This document shows, piece after piece, positions 11,823 through 23,716 of a DNA stretch of 64,000 nucleotides. The stretch lies in assembly GCA_032358165.1 (NCBI GenBank), contig JAALGY010000061.1:1894250-1958249 (forward strand). Direction: 5' to 3'. The first letter of the stretch is position 1. Each line of letters begins with the position of its first letter. The stretch is from Diplosphaera chodatii. Lineage: Eukaryota > Chlorophyta > Trebouxiophyceae > Prasiolales > Stichococcaceae. The translations under genes were made by a program, and so were the position numbers. The notes below the pieces were generated by a model, which was not told where the DNA came from, did no database searches, and was given only the letters and a program-made list of their open reading frames with translations.

Positions 11823-12570
11823 AGTGTCCTCTGAGGGACGCCACAGCATCTGTCCGTCCAGTCACACTACACCACTACACTCAGGACGATTCTACATGAT
11901 GACCCGGGCGCATGTATGTAGGTTGTCCTGCTGCTGTCTGGGCGCCAGGGACTTTTAGACCCACCTCTGTCATGATCACGGCGACCTACTTGCTCTTGCA
12001 AGGTATGTTCGAGCTGCACAAATGGTTGCGAAGTATGGCACATGCTTCTGTGGTTGTTGTTCACGGTGAAAGAGATGTGGGTCGGTTCGTTGGCTTGCAA
12101 GTCGTTGCATCAAACCAGTGTCGACAGCTACAGGATGGTGCTTGCAAAGAAATACGGTTCGTGCCCCTGATGACCCAGCGTCAATCCCGCCATATCAGCA
12201 CCTTCGACAAAGACAATACATGTGCCATGAACAGCACCGGAGTGTGACGAAGGAAGAACTATCGTACTTCGAGGAGCAGTTGACCCGTGCTAGTGTGCCC
12301 AGTGCCACCGCCGTCTGATGTGACAGTGCAGAAACCGCTGCGCTTAAAAGCGCTAGCTCATTGCCTCCCCTAAGCAGCATGCCCCAACGGTAAAGTGTCG
12401 TCACGCGTGACACCCATCCCGGCCAGTGGCTGCCGTGCCGCATGGCACATTGCGGCTGGCGCCGCGAGCGTGCTGCATGCGTGGGCGATCCTGATGTAGC
12501 TCGTGGGCCGCGGCGCGGCGCGGCCAGAGCACGGGGCCTGGAGCACGGCGCCGCCGGCTAGGTGGCGACC
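11823..12570. other. Intergenic, between convergent genes
   Basis: This holds the 3' ends of the convergent TPR (plus) and NAR2 (minus) genes. Short frames occur on both strands with no domain signal. Nothing else could be supported. Confidence 0.5.
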
Positions 12571-14462
12571 TCACACGTTCTTCTTGCGCAGGTAGGTGAG
12601 GCAGAAGTAGCCCACGAACATGAGGGGCCCGACGCAGGCGCACAGGCCCGCCGCGATCTTCATGCTCTTCGGCCGCGAGTTGATGCCGTTCACCTGCGGC
12701 GGCGGCGACAGAGGTTCGATGAGGTATGCTCGAGCAATAAATGAGCTGGTATGCACACGCAGGAAACATGCAATACCCTGCCGACGAGGTTGCATGCTGC
12801 TTCCGCAGCTGCCAGGGTTGGTCACAGGGCTGCAGCACGACAGCACGCAAGCCCGACAGCTGACGGTCCCAGCGCTGCGAGACCGCATCATGCGCACATT
12901 GCAAGGGGTTCGGAAGGAGCAAACGGCCGCGAGTCAGTCGGCAACGCACCTGGAAGTAGCCCTTGGAGCTGCCGAGCGCGACCTGGTACTGCACCGTGGC
13001 GGAGGAGTTGTGCATGACGAACGCGCGCACGAAGTAGGTGGCGGTGGGGACCACCTCCTTGGGCGACCAGGTCGCGTTGCCGGACACCGGGCTCAGCCCG
13101 GCCTTGATCACGAATGGGCACTTCTTCGACTTCTGCAGCACGTTGGAACAGCTGCGTGTCAGCCTCATGGTAGGAGTGAAGCACCTGTCCAGGTCTGATG
13201 TCGGGACAAATTCAAATGAAGCACCATGGACGCTGCATGCAGACATGCACTTGCTGCTGGCATTGCGCTGGGCAGATCGGCCAGCAGACTGACGTTGCAA
13301 GCGTGCCTGCCGAATGCTGTCAACATGTCAGCAGTTCTCGAGGCCAGCCAACACTTTAAAGGGCAGGCGGCGCACCGAGATGATGTTGTTGGTCGCGCGC
13401 CAGGGGCGGTCCACCTGGGAGTAGTTGGAGTAGCACGCCTTGAGCTGCACCGTGTCGCTCGCGTTGGGCGTGAAGGCGGGCAGCACGCTGTACGTGATGA
13501 AGACCTTGTCCGATGTGTCCGCCGCCTGGAGCTGCAGCGCGTTGCACCGAGAACACAGGTCAGCCCGCCAAACTTGGTGCTATGGGCAGCTGCATGCAGG
13601 CAGACACGCGTGCATGCAGGTGCTTGTCGGCTGTATACACGCGATCGCATCAGCGCGCACAGGTCCAGCATGTGAGGCAGCTGCAGAGCAGGCCGCCAGA
13701 CCGTGAGCAGTGATGTCAGCAGTCACCTTGGGCAGGCAGGCTGCGCCGAGGTCGTCGTTGGCGCACGAGGTCATGGTCGTCAGCTTCCCGTCGATCATGT
13801 ACGCCAGGTTGACGGACAGCTTCGGCGGCTGGATGCTGGACAGGGCTGCAGATGGGGAAGTGACACAGGTGTCAGCCAGATTTTGACCCTACTACGTCGC
13901 CCCAGACCGCGCTATCATCGAGTAGGTTCTTTGAGTCGGCAGCGATCGTGAAGGAAGCTCGCCGTGGGGCAGTGCGTGGGCTGCACGCAAGCTGCATGCA
14001 GTTGTCTGTCTGCATCGAGGGTTGCAGAGCCTTGGCACTCCAGGCGCGGGCACAGCACGATCCAAGATGCACGTATGCATACCGGACGTTCTTCATGCAT
14101 ATACCATCCAATGTAGTGGGTTCAGCGACGTAAGAATGCAGGATGGCCATCTGCAGCGTTGCGATCCGGCTGACGCTAGGGCGTCAAATGCCATCAAGGG
14201 GCACCCTTCGCGAGGTCGCGGGCGTGCGAGGGGTTCTGATGCCATCTTGAAGCTCGAAACCGCCTCGGTCACAGCATAGAGCTCCGGACCATTGCGACTT
14301 GATGACGCCTTGCGCATGCAACGGGTGCACGTGAACATAGCTTCGGTCAACTAACTCACTGACTGCTGCTGCCTGCGTGGCGTTGAGCTCCTGTGCTGCT
14401 GCGGTGTGTGCCAGGCACAGCGCCGCGATCGCGGCCAGCAGCATGCCAGCGGCTCTAGCCAT
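12571..14462 (-). CDS. NAR2: NAR2-type high-affinity nitrate transporter accessory protein
   Basis: Partner of NRT2 nitrate carriers (plant NRT3/NAR2 family), needed for high-affinity nitrate uptake at the plasma membrane. Five exons on the minus strand at about 14462-14360, 13845-13727, 13531-13355, 13132-12949 and 12691-12571 give about 234 residues, the usual family length. The N terminus is a clear signal peptide (MARAAGMLLAAIAALC ... HTAAAQE). The middle has the family pattern of a Cys-containing beta-rich domain: KACYSNYSQVDRPWRATNN, then KKCPFVIKAGLSP and PTATYFVRAFVMHNSS. The C terminus has one membrane helix (IAAGLCACVGPLMFVGYFCL) followed by the basic tail LRKKNV. NxS/T glycosylation sites occur (NAS, NYS, NAT, NSS). 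It lies about 5 kb from the nitrite reductase gene, consistent with a nitrate gene cluster. Identity rests on pattern memory, not a search, but the pattern is strong. Confidence 0.86.
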
Positions 14463-15173
14463 TGTGTTGGTGCGGGCTGGTTGCAGTCGAAACAGGAGGT
14501 GCACCAGCGCTAGGATGCAAGCAACTGGATGGCAACCAGTGTTTGGCGAAGAGATCTGCGATTGAGATTGGACAGTGGCCAAAGCAGTGAAGAGCGTTGC
14601 GTTCTGGCGCGTCTGGCGGTGGCCCTTTCGCCGCAGAGCACGGAAGTTCAACCAAGGGGGTCAAACGCGTCCGGCAGGCCGCCCTGGATCGAGGAAGAAG
14701 TGGTCCCTCCGAGCCTGCCCCTTCGGGCCCTCCCGATCGAAAGGACACCCCACCGAAGGGCACCGTCGTCTCGACCGTTCAAGGGGTCAGGGGCATGGTC
14801 GATTTGATTGGGCGAATGACAGCTCAGACTTCCAGGCGGTGTTGCTTCGGACGGGTGACTGGCAGACTGGTGACAGCCCACCAGTGCAAGGGTTCACACA
14901 TTCGGTACGAACTAATACTCACCTGTGATCAGAAGCCACGCTGCTCGCACCGTCTCGCCTCGAGCCAGACTGCGTGGTGCACCCTGACAGCTCGGTTCAG
15001 AGCCCACAAGTCCCCTGCGACAGGGGTTGCACTCGATACACATCACTGCACCCTCGAAGGCTCGATGCAGCAGCACTCTGACGCTGATCCTCGGACACTC
15101 CAATTCCTGAACAACTGACGGAAGCACACCGCTCCATCGGCAGCGGGCGCCCGCAGCACGCCGCAGCAACAGG
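14463..15173. other. Intergenic, divergent promoters of NAR2 and SNM1-like gene
   Basis: About 700 bases between the NAR2 start (minus) and the nuclease start (plus). The part 14575-14930 is unusual in staying open in more than one plus-strand frame, and its composition differs from the TGCA-rich introns around it. It could be an old repeat or hold untranslated exons. No domain was recognised. Confidence 0.4.
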
Positions 15174-18100
15174 ATGTCGGAGGGCGTGGTGCTGGCGCTG
15201 GCGCCGCGGCTGCACGTGTCGGTGGACTTCTGGCGGCGGGCGCGGCCGCCGCTGGCCGCGCACTTCCTGACGCACATGCACGCCGACCACACAGAGGGCC
15301 TCGGCGACGACTGGCGGGCCCCGCAGGGCGGCCCCATGTTCTGCTCGCCCGCCACGCTGCAGCTGCTGCAGGTGGGTGTGGAGCTCATCAGCAAGGTCAG
15401 CCAGTGTGACTGATAGCCTGCGGCGTAGTAGGTCATGTGGGTGCGGGAAGTGCAGGATGGGGACATGTCTGAACCATGAAGGCTGTTCAGCACAGGACAA
15501 GTGGCCACAGCTGGCGGCGCGCTGCCTGGCGCTGCCGGTGGGAGAGACCACGGTGCTGCAGCTGGCGACGCCTGGGAGCAGCGGCGGTGCCGTCGCCATC
15601 AGCGTGACGCCGCTGGACGCGTGCCACTGCCTGGTGCGGAGTGTGCCGCCGCAGCAGCACTGACGCTCAGCCTGAGCTGCATCGGCGCCGGATACAGTTC
15701 AGCAGCACACGTGCGATCGTCTCAATGCAACGGCGTCCTGCGGCAACTTTCGTCGTTGAGGATCCCCCTCGAGGCGATTCCCAGTCGCTTCCGCATGCAG
15801 GGCGCAGTTATGTTCCTGCTGGAGGGGCCGTGCGGACGCATCCTGCACACCGGCGACTTCAGGTGAGCCCCTCAGACCTTACACTCGTCTCGGCAGGTGT
15901 GAAGCTGTGCACGAGCCTGCGGTGCAGTGCTCTGACGTAGGGTGCGGTTGCAGACTTGCGTCCTGGTCGGCGGATGCTCAGCAGCGCTGCGGTGCACAGG
16001 TGGGAGCTAGCAGCGCAGGCAGCGCAGCAGTGGCACCCCGCGATCACCTACGCACCCATCGACCTGCTGGTGCTGGACAACACCTACTGCCACCCCAGGT
16101 CAGCAGCGCAAACCAGGCATACCCTACCAGAACACGTAACCTTGGCTGCATTCGGAACTTTGTGGCAACATGCTGTGCATTCAGAAGCGGAACTGATTCA
16201 TGCCGCCCAGATGCGTGGCTCACACCCGCCAGCACCCGTGGTTTGAAGGCCCTGTGGCAGGGCCGCTCCACCCGGAGATTGCACCAGGGGCAGAACCACC
16301 ATCCAGCCGGCGGGTGTCGGTCGCAGGTCCGAGGCGCCCGCCCGGGGGGAGGCAGCGGCGGCGGTGCTGCAGTTGGTGCGGGCGCACCCGCGGCACGACA
16401 TCGTCATCGGGGTGGACTCGCTGGGCAAAGGTGGGACGTCCTCTGCCAGGCTGCGGTTGACTGTGGTCTGCGCAGGTCAGGCCCGGGATGCGGCAAATGC
16501 AGTTGCAGCACTTGTTCGGTTTTCGGCCCCTGCACTTGCATATTTCGGCTGCAGAGGGACGCGCCTCAGCATACGCTCTGGGCAGGCCAGCCAAACGCAC
16601 TGGGGCATGCTTGCTATGATGTGGTAAAACCTTTTGCCCCCCTGCTTCGCAGAGGAGCTGCTGGCTGAGGTGGCGGCGGCGCTGGCGCCCGCCGAGCAGC
16701 TGGGCGTGGCGCCGAGCCGCGCTGGGGCGCTGTGGATCGCGGGCCACAACCGCTCGCTGTTCACGCCCCACGTGTCAGGTGGGACACACAGCTCCCAACC
16801 ACGGCCGCGCACCCGTGAAGGCGTTTGAATGTGAATTCATCTGTGTGGTGCTGCACGGAGCCCAAGTTGGGGGGACACTCTGATGTGCTGCAGGCTCATG
16901 TAGCGCCGGTCCAGCTTCTGCGGCCGATGTGTGCTGCATGCGTCGTCAGCCGGCGGATGGTGGGACGTGGATCATGTAGTCATGCTTGGTGGATGCGCAG
17001 ATGTGCGGGTGCGGGTGGTGCCGCGCTGGCAGCTCACCCTGGAGCGCCTCGCAAAGCTGAACAGGGCGGCTCCGACGCTGGGCATCATCGCCTCAGGTGT
17101 TCTGTACACGTTGACTGTATGCTGTGATTGCAGCTCTGTCGACTGGCAGTACCCATGTGCATCTGTCGCACTGCCCCAGCGCACCATGTGGCTGATCTCT
17201 GTGCGTCGACTGCAGGCTTCGGGACCTCCGACGCCAGCAGGCCGTCACCAGCCGAGGGCGGCCCTACAGGCAGCCGCCCGAGCCGCCAGGCGGCGCAGGT
17301 GCGGGCGGCGCTCGGGGCGCTGCAGGGCAGCGGCGGCGGCGGCGGCAGTCGTGACGGCTGTGGCGCCCCCAGCGCCGACGACGCGCGGTCAGCGGGCGGC
17401 GGCAGCGGCGCCTGCGATGACGGCAGCTTGGACGACGGCAGAGCAGCGGGCGGCGGGGGGGCGGGCGCGGCCGCCCGCGGCGCGGGCGGCCGGCTGGACC
17501 TGTCGGCGTACGCCGCCCTGCTGGCGGCCTTCAGGGTGCCAGACCCCGCCGATGCGGCGCCGCCCACTGCGGAAGGCGCGTTCCTGTTCGCCGCATGGTC
17601 ATTCTTCCACATCCACCAGCTGACTGTGAGCTGACTGCTTCGGCGTCTCTGACCATGCACAGGCTTTTTTCCCCGGCAGCACATGGCCGTAGCCTCCCAA
17701 CGGTGATGCGCTCACTGCCATGCAGAGGTGCAGGCAGCGCGGCAGCTGCTGCACCACGTGCCCTACTCCCTGCACTGCACGTTCGCGGAGCTGCGCGCCT
17801 TCGTGGCGCGGCTGCGGCCGCGGGCCGTCCACGGCATCGTGAAGGGGTCAAACCGCGGCGGCGGCGGCGGCGGGCAGCCCCTGGTCGTGGCAGACGCCGT
17901 CGCTGCAGCGGCAAAGCACAGGTGCAGGGCTGTGGTGTGGGATCACCCATTGTCGACAGCCTTATCGTGAACTCCATGGCCTCTGCAACCCCGAGTTTCT
18001 TCGACCAACAACCCAGGCACACCTATCCATACTTGGCAGGGGAGTCGGCACGTCATACAGCGCAGTGCCGTGCACAGTTCATGCAACCTGGGATGCAGAA

Positions 18101-19081
18101 GCTCACAACACACCCCTGACTTGCAGGCACGCAGCATCCGGAGCCGCTCCAGAGAGGCTGCCATTCAGCTGTTTGGACCCGGCAGTACACTTTGGCCACC
18201 TGCTGCGGCCCGGGCCCAGCCCCGCAGCAGCTGCCGCCGCTCCCAGCGGCGTGGACGGCAGATGCGAGCACGGCGCAGCCTGCGGCGGCGGCGATGGTGC
18301 ATGCGGTGGCGCTGGCGCGCCGCAGGACGCAGCATCGCCGCCCGGACTGGCCCGCATGTGCTCGTGGCAGGTGCGGGCGCTGAGCGCTGCTGCTCCTGCA
18401 GTGGGCTGCAGTATGATGCACCTGCTCTGTTGCCCCCTTGCAGCGCAAGGCACCTCAGGCCCGTGCTGAGCCAAAATCAGCAGGCAAGGACGTCAATGGC
18501 ACTGCGCGATGGCCATTGTGGCGGCACACCGCCGGTCTTCCAGTGAACGCTGCTGTTGATATGTGGGCGACTGGTGCCGTCTGCCAATACAGGGTGTCCT
18601 GCAACGGTCTGGCGCCGTCCAGCAGAGCCTGGCCCGCGCTGGCACCGCTGCACAGGGTGCTGCCGGCAACAGGTGCCGCATCAGAGCCCCTGTACCGCCA
18701 GTGGCCAGCGCTGGTGGCGCGGCGGGCGATTGTGCTCAGTGGCAGCGGCCAGCAGACAGCTCCGCTCCCAGCAACGGGGACGGCCGGCAGGCATCAGCAG
18801 CTCGGGACCCTCATCCCAGCGCAGCTGCAGCACCGCCCACAGCAGCAGCGGCAGACGCACGGTCAGAGGGGCTGCCAGCTGGCGGCGCAACACCCAAGCG
18901 GTGTGCGCTGCCAGCTGCCGGGCACCAGGCGGCCAGCAAGCGGCGCCTGCCATCACGCATAGCACGCAGCAAAGAGGCAGCCTGGGTGGCCTGGGCCGCG
19001 AAACAATCCTCTGTGACTTCGACTTTGCAGACCGCTGTTGGTGTGAACGGACAGTGCGCTGCAAGCATGGTGGTGCAGTAG
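15174..19081 (+). CDS. SNM1B: SNM1/Apollo-like metallo-beta-lactamase 5' exonuclease
   Basis: MBL/beta-CASP nuclease of the SNM1 group (interstrand crosslink or telomere-end repair in other eukaryotes). Exons at about 15174-15371, 15511-15633, 15800-15862, 15980-16099, 16345-16430, 16650-16775, 17000-17096, 17217-17626, 17727-17920, 18127-18368, 18444-18490 and 18592-19081 (TAG). The metal-binding motif is THMHADHTEG in exon 1. Later motifs are LDACHC then GAVMFLLEG, LHTGDFR, DLLVLDNTYCHP, HPRHDIVIGVDSLGKEELL, and the beta-CASP motif VPYSLHCTFAELRAFVARLR. The start MSEGVVLALAPRLHVSVDFW matches Apollo-type proteins better than Artemis. Between the VRVVPRWQLTLERL exon and the last core motif there is a long Gly/Ala insert (17330-17510), and the C terminus after 18200 is low-complexity Ala/Pro/Arg. 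Two motif positions differ from the usual HCPG and YSxHSS, so activity is likely but not certain. Confidence 0.8.
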
Positions 19082-19518
19082 GGATGAGGACTGAGTACCA
19101 AAACTGAGTGGGGCTTGATGATGCCCTGCAAAACCATTCAGGCCCAGCAGCTCATGTGGTCGCTTTACATGCTGCACTTTCAGTGTGCGCTTTGCATCTC
19201 AATCAGGGAAGATGAAGGCTCAGATGCCTGCTTCCCGAGCAGCATACTTGTCAAAGATATTCACCAGCATTGCCAACACAACTTGATACAGTGACTCAAA
19301 CCAGGTACAATGTGACAGTTTTCAACCCTCTTCTCAATGGTGCGCTTCTACTAACACACGTTCATGCTGCCATCATCAGCTGGTCTGGGCGCCTCATAGT
19401 TCGTGTGTTTCTGAGGGCTGTGATACTGCGGTCCACAAGGCCGCGGCAAGTTGCCTCGCCTCACCCCTGCTGCGATATTGATTGTTACATTTACGCCTCA
19501 CGGCTCAGCTCCTGCCGT
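19082..19518. other. Intergenic, between convergent genes
   Basis: This holds the 3' flanks of the nuclease gene (plus) and the nitrite reductase gene (minus). Apart from the poly(A)-type motif listed separately, no feature was seen. Confidence 0.5.
19485..19489 (-). terminator. TGTAA poly(A) signal of nitrite reductase gene
   Basis: TGTAA on the minus strand about 30 bases after the stop codon of the nitrite reductase gene. TGTAA is the standard poly(A) signal of chlorophyte green algae. Its position fits, but a five-base motif can occur by chance. Confidence 0.5.
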
Positions 19519-22500
19519 CTACTTTGGCTTCGCGCCAAATCTCTCGACCAGCAGCTCCCGCAGCTTCGGCAGCAGCGTCTCCTCGTCTGCCGGGATGCCC
19601 TTTTCGAACTCGGAGGCGAGCTGCGCGTTTTCGCCGATGGATCCGCCCAGGAAGATGCGCACGCCCTCCACCGCCTTGCCGTCCTTCTTAGTGGGGCAGC
19701 CCATCAGCCCGATGTCCGCCACTTGCGCCTGGCCGCAGGAGTTGGGGCAGCCGGTCCAGTGCATGCGGATGCCGGGCGGGATGTCCAGCTGCGCCTCCAG
19801 CTTCTCCACGACCGCCAGCGCGCGGTTCTTGGTCTCGATGAGCGCGATGCCGCAGAACTGGGCGCCGGTGCAGGACACCAGCCCCCGCGACAGCGGCGGC
19901 GCCTCAATCAGGTACTTCTGGAACAGCGGCTCCTGCAGCGCGTGAGCAACAGCAGTCAGTGAGTCAGCGGTGGTGCAGGCAAGTGATGCCTGTCCAGCGG
20001 CGGCGCAGCACCACTCATGAACGTCAGGGGTAGCAGGCTGGGAACAGCAACAGCATATAGTCTGACACCATGCTGGCATGTAGCTTCTGCACTACCAATT
20101 GACAGTGCCAGCACCCCACAGGTTCAGCGCATGTCTGCGGCGGCATCCTGTAATTCCAAACTGCGGAAGGTATGCAGGTGCACCTGGCGCATCTCGTCCA
20201 GGCGGTCCTCCGGGATGTTGGGGAACAGCAGGTTCTGCTCCACCGTCAGCCGCACCGTGCCGTCTCCATACCTGCGGACCAGTCGTCAGGCAGAAGCTGG
20301 ATACCCTGCCGGGGACGCAACAGACGGAAGGCAAGCTGTGTTGGCGCAAGCTGTGCAGGCCAGGGGGGGCAGCTGCTGCAGGCATGAGCGCGCACTTCTC
20401 TGCGATGTCGGCAAATGCGAAGAAGTCGTCGGCTGTGATGCGCCCCGCCGGCACGCAGGCACCCACCCAGAAGTAGCCGTTCTGCCAGACAGAAATGCAA
20501 CAGATCACGGACGCAGACACTCATCAGGGAAGTGGCCAGTGCCCAAACATCCAGCGGCTGGCAATGCGTGGGTGACTGTGCTTTGCCCTGTTCATGTTTG
20601 TGACCCAAAGCAGCACCTGCTTCTGCGGGTGGATGCCCAGCACGTCGCGCCGCTCCCAGGCTGTGTCATATGTCACGTGCACACCCTGCAGCAGCGGCCA
20701 GCACACAGTTTTGCTTTGTCACTTTCCTGTGCAAGGCGCAGGCCAGGCAGAAGCAGTGAAGGCAGGCGAGGGAAGCACGCAGGGGTAGATTCCTCCGCCC
20801 CGCCTGGTCACATGCTGAGCACCGCACAGGCTTGGGCACCCTGCAGCGGGTAGAGCGCACCTTGGACAGCGTGTCCCCCATGCGGGCGGCGACGGCCTCC
20901 CGGAACCTGTCCACCCCCCAGTTCTCCACCAGCCACATGAGCCGCGCCTTCTGCCTGTCCGTGCGCTCCCCGTTGTCTCTACGCAGCAGCAATCATCGCG
21001 TCAGTTCCGTTCTCAGGGTCAGCGGCTGTGGCACAAGACGAGAGCGGCACCCAGCAGGAACACCGCAATGACGCACCAAAGGTGGGCAACAAGTGTGTGT
21101 GACAACCTCTGGTCAGTACAGCGTGTGGGGGGCGCACCTGTACACCTCCAGCAGCGCCTTGCAGTAGGGCACCACCTGGGCCTGCGTGAGGAAGGTGTCG
21201 CCGTCCATCGACACCGCGTTGCGCTTGATGCTGAAGTAGCCGCCCAGCTCCACGTTGAAGCCGACCTGCGGGCGCGGCAGCACTACGGTTGGGCTGCTGC
21301 GGAAACTGACTGCCGGGATTACATCCTGTGCTTGCTGGGCGACAGCTGCGGCGGCTGTACATCGGGCCAGCCATGCAGCCGGCACAGCTGTTGCGCACTG
21401 GCAACCCAGCAGTGGAGCATGTCAGAAAGAGGACAGACAGATCTGGCCGACAGCCACATCATTTGCAACGAAAAACCAGCAAGCTGGCACCTCGCCGGTG
21501 TCGGGGTGCTGCACGGCGACCAGGCCCACGTCGTTGATGTGGGTGTGCGGGAAGTCGTCGCGGCTGGGGGACAGCGCGATGTTGAGCTTGCGCGGCAGGT
21601 TGGCCAGCTCCGCGTTGCCCTTCCCGCCGGCGGTGTACATGTCGTTGATGGCTGCGCAGGAGATCAGGCGTGTGCCTCAGCCACCAGCCGCCAAGTTCCG
21701 CACGAGGCACCGGTGATACCAGGGTTTCAGACACGGACTGGCCGAGCTGTGCTGTGCATGCAGCCCTAGCCGCAGACTGGCCCGTCGGCGTGCCGGGTGA
21801 CCGGCGAGCCTTGGGCAGGGTGCAGCTGTGCATCACCAGATGCTTAATTTTCCCTGCGCGATGGTGCACACCTGTGCTCAGCGGCCGCACGTCCAGCAGC
21901 TCGTGGGGGTCGATCCCGGAGATGGGGCTGCACGTCATGTTGCGCACGCTGTCCATCCCTGCATGAGCCACAAAGCACATAGGTCACAGGAATGCCTTCC
22001 AGATAGACGGTGTCACTCTGGGTGCCATGGACTGCACGCCCATTGCAGCAATGCATGGTGGACTGCACCCAGAGCTGGTTCATCACGCACACAGGAAGCT
22101 GGAGGAAGCGCCTGCGACCGACCTGTCGAGACGCTGGAGAGGCCGACCGCCTGCAGGCCGGAGAAGACCGCGTCGGCCTCTGCCAGCGTGATGCCGCGCA
22201 GCTGGATGTTGGAGCGCGTGGTGATGTCGCCGCAGCCTGCAAGTTGACACAGGTTCCAGCCAGTGTTGCAGACTGATGCAATGCGATGTGTCTACATGCA
22301 GATGTCTGCGGGCACAAGACATACACAGCAAGTCAGTGGCAGATCGCACCATCAGCGCCGTATGGCTTGATCGCATTGCCCAGGAAGCGCAGCTGCTCCG
22401 TATTCAGCTCGCCATTGGGCACCTACGGCAATTTTCACAGACATCACTGATCAACATCTTGCTGCAGGATCGGGAGGAGCACTCCGATGTCGTACGGCAC

Positions 22501-23716
22501 CAGGATCGCAGCTGCAAGCTGCGGCGGGGTGGGGCCGGCCGGGGCGCACCTTCAGCCGCATCATGAACTTGCCCGGCGTGCGCTTCTTGCGGTGGAACAG
22601 CCCCGCCCACTTCAGCCGCACGTCCACATCGTCGATGTCCAGGTCGTCCCAGTTGGCCTGCAGCACAGCAGCGGCCACGGGTCACAGGGGACTGCCACAC
22701 AGCACCCTGCATTGCAGGCGCCCTGCGCGGCGGGCGACCGCTCCACCGCTTGGGCAAAGCGTGGGCAAGGCTGCGCAGTACTCGGAGGCTGCGGTGCATA
22801 ATATCAGTTGTGGTGGCGCCTCGTCACCGCCATTGCCACAGTCTGACCAACAGGACCATTACCCATGGGTATTTGAAATGAGCACGCCGTGGGCTTTGCG
22901 CTCCCGCACCTTGCCCGACCGGATGAGCGCGGCCAGGTCCTCGATCTCGGTCCACATGACGCTGCCGTCCTTCTGCACCTTCATCTTCTCCGCCTTGTTG
23001 GCCTTGCGGTCCAGCGCCCGCGCCTGCAGCAGGGTTGACGGGTTCAGGTCCGGCTTACGGCTGTGCGCCGATGGCCCGCGTGCGGCTGGAAAGCATCATA
23101 TGGAGGAGGCCACTAGACCAGTGCTGTGCACCCATGTGCACCTGCACATGATGCCTGCCCTGACACCGTCACAGCTGCGCTGCCATGGCGTCATGGCTGG
23201 TGCTGTGAGGACGACGCTGCTACACAGTCAGTTGGCTACTGGCAACAGCCTGCAGCCGTCCTGCTCCCATCTACTGCAGACAGCCCACATGTCAGCTCAA
23301 ACCCACTTACCCGAGCCTCGTTGGACAGGTACTTGAGGCCGGTCTTGTCCCAGTCCACGCCCTTCTCCTCCACCAGCGGCTTGAGCTCCTCCGCCAGCGG
23401 CTCTACCTTTGCGGCGTCGGCCCCGGCAGGCGGCCGCGGCGGCGCTGCGATGGCTGTGACCTGCTGCGAGTGCCGCCGCGCCTGCGGTGCATCATCGCAC
23501 CGGGATTCACATGTTGCGCACTGACCAGAACGTGCAGGGTGCTTTGCGCTGCGGTGGACAGCTTGAGGCACTCCGCCGTGCTGGATCGGAGCTGTATGCA
23601 CGAAGCTGCACCTGTGAGCGAGCTGCCTGGGGTTGCAGCGCCCGCTGCGGCAGCAGGACACCACGCATGGATCCCGACTGCGTCTGCATCCTGCCGGCGA
23701 CCCTGCAGCGAAACAT
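19519..23716 (-). CDS. NII1: Ferredoxin-nitrite reductase (siroheme, 4Fe-4S), plastid
   Basis: Reduces nitrite to ammonium with electrons from ferredoxin in the chloroplast. About 14 minus-strand exons lie near 23716-23613, 23491-23313, 23046-22879, 22660-22551, 22422-22341, 22237-22106, 21961-21876, 21652-21487, 21267-21137, 20981-20862, 20690-20626, 20482-20404, 20272-20166 and 19933-19519. The N terminus is a basic, Ser/Gln-rich transit peptide (MRGVLLPQRALQPQAARSQ). Conserved segments follow: DWDKTGLKYLSNEAR, KFMMRLKVRPG, NTEQLRFLG, CGDITTRSNIQLRGI, NMTCSPISGIDP, LPRKLNIALSPSRDD and DNGERTDRQKARLMWL. The last large exon carries the cluster and siroheme cysteines in SCTGAQFCGIALIETK and HWTGCPNSCGQAQ. 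It ends FGAKPK. The start could be 23689, 23716 or 23764, all in one frame; 23716 is given. It is divergent from nitrate reductase across about 1 kb. Identity is essentially certain. Confidence 0.95.

Noticed and set aside
12401..13300. A 299-codon minus-strand open frame as a single-exon gene
   Set aside because: It contains one true NAR2 exon in frame but reads through introns on both sides; the spliced NAR2 model explains the conserved parts.
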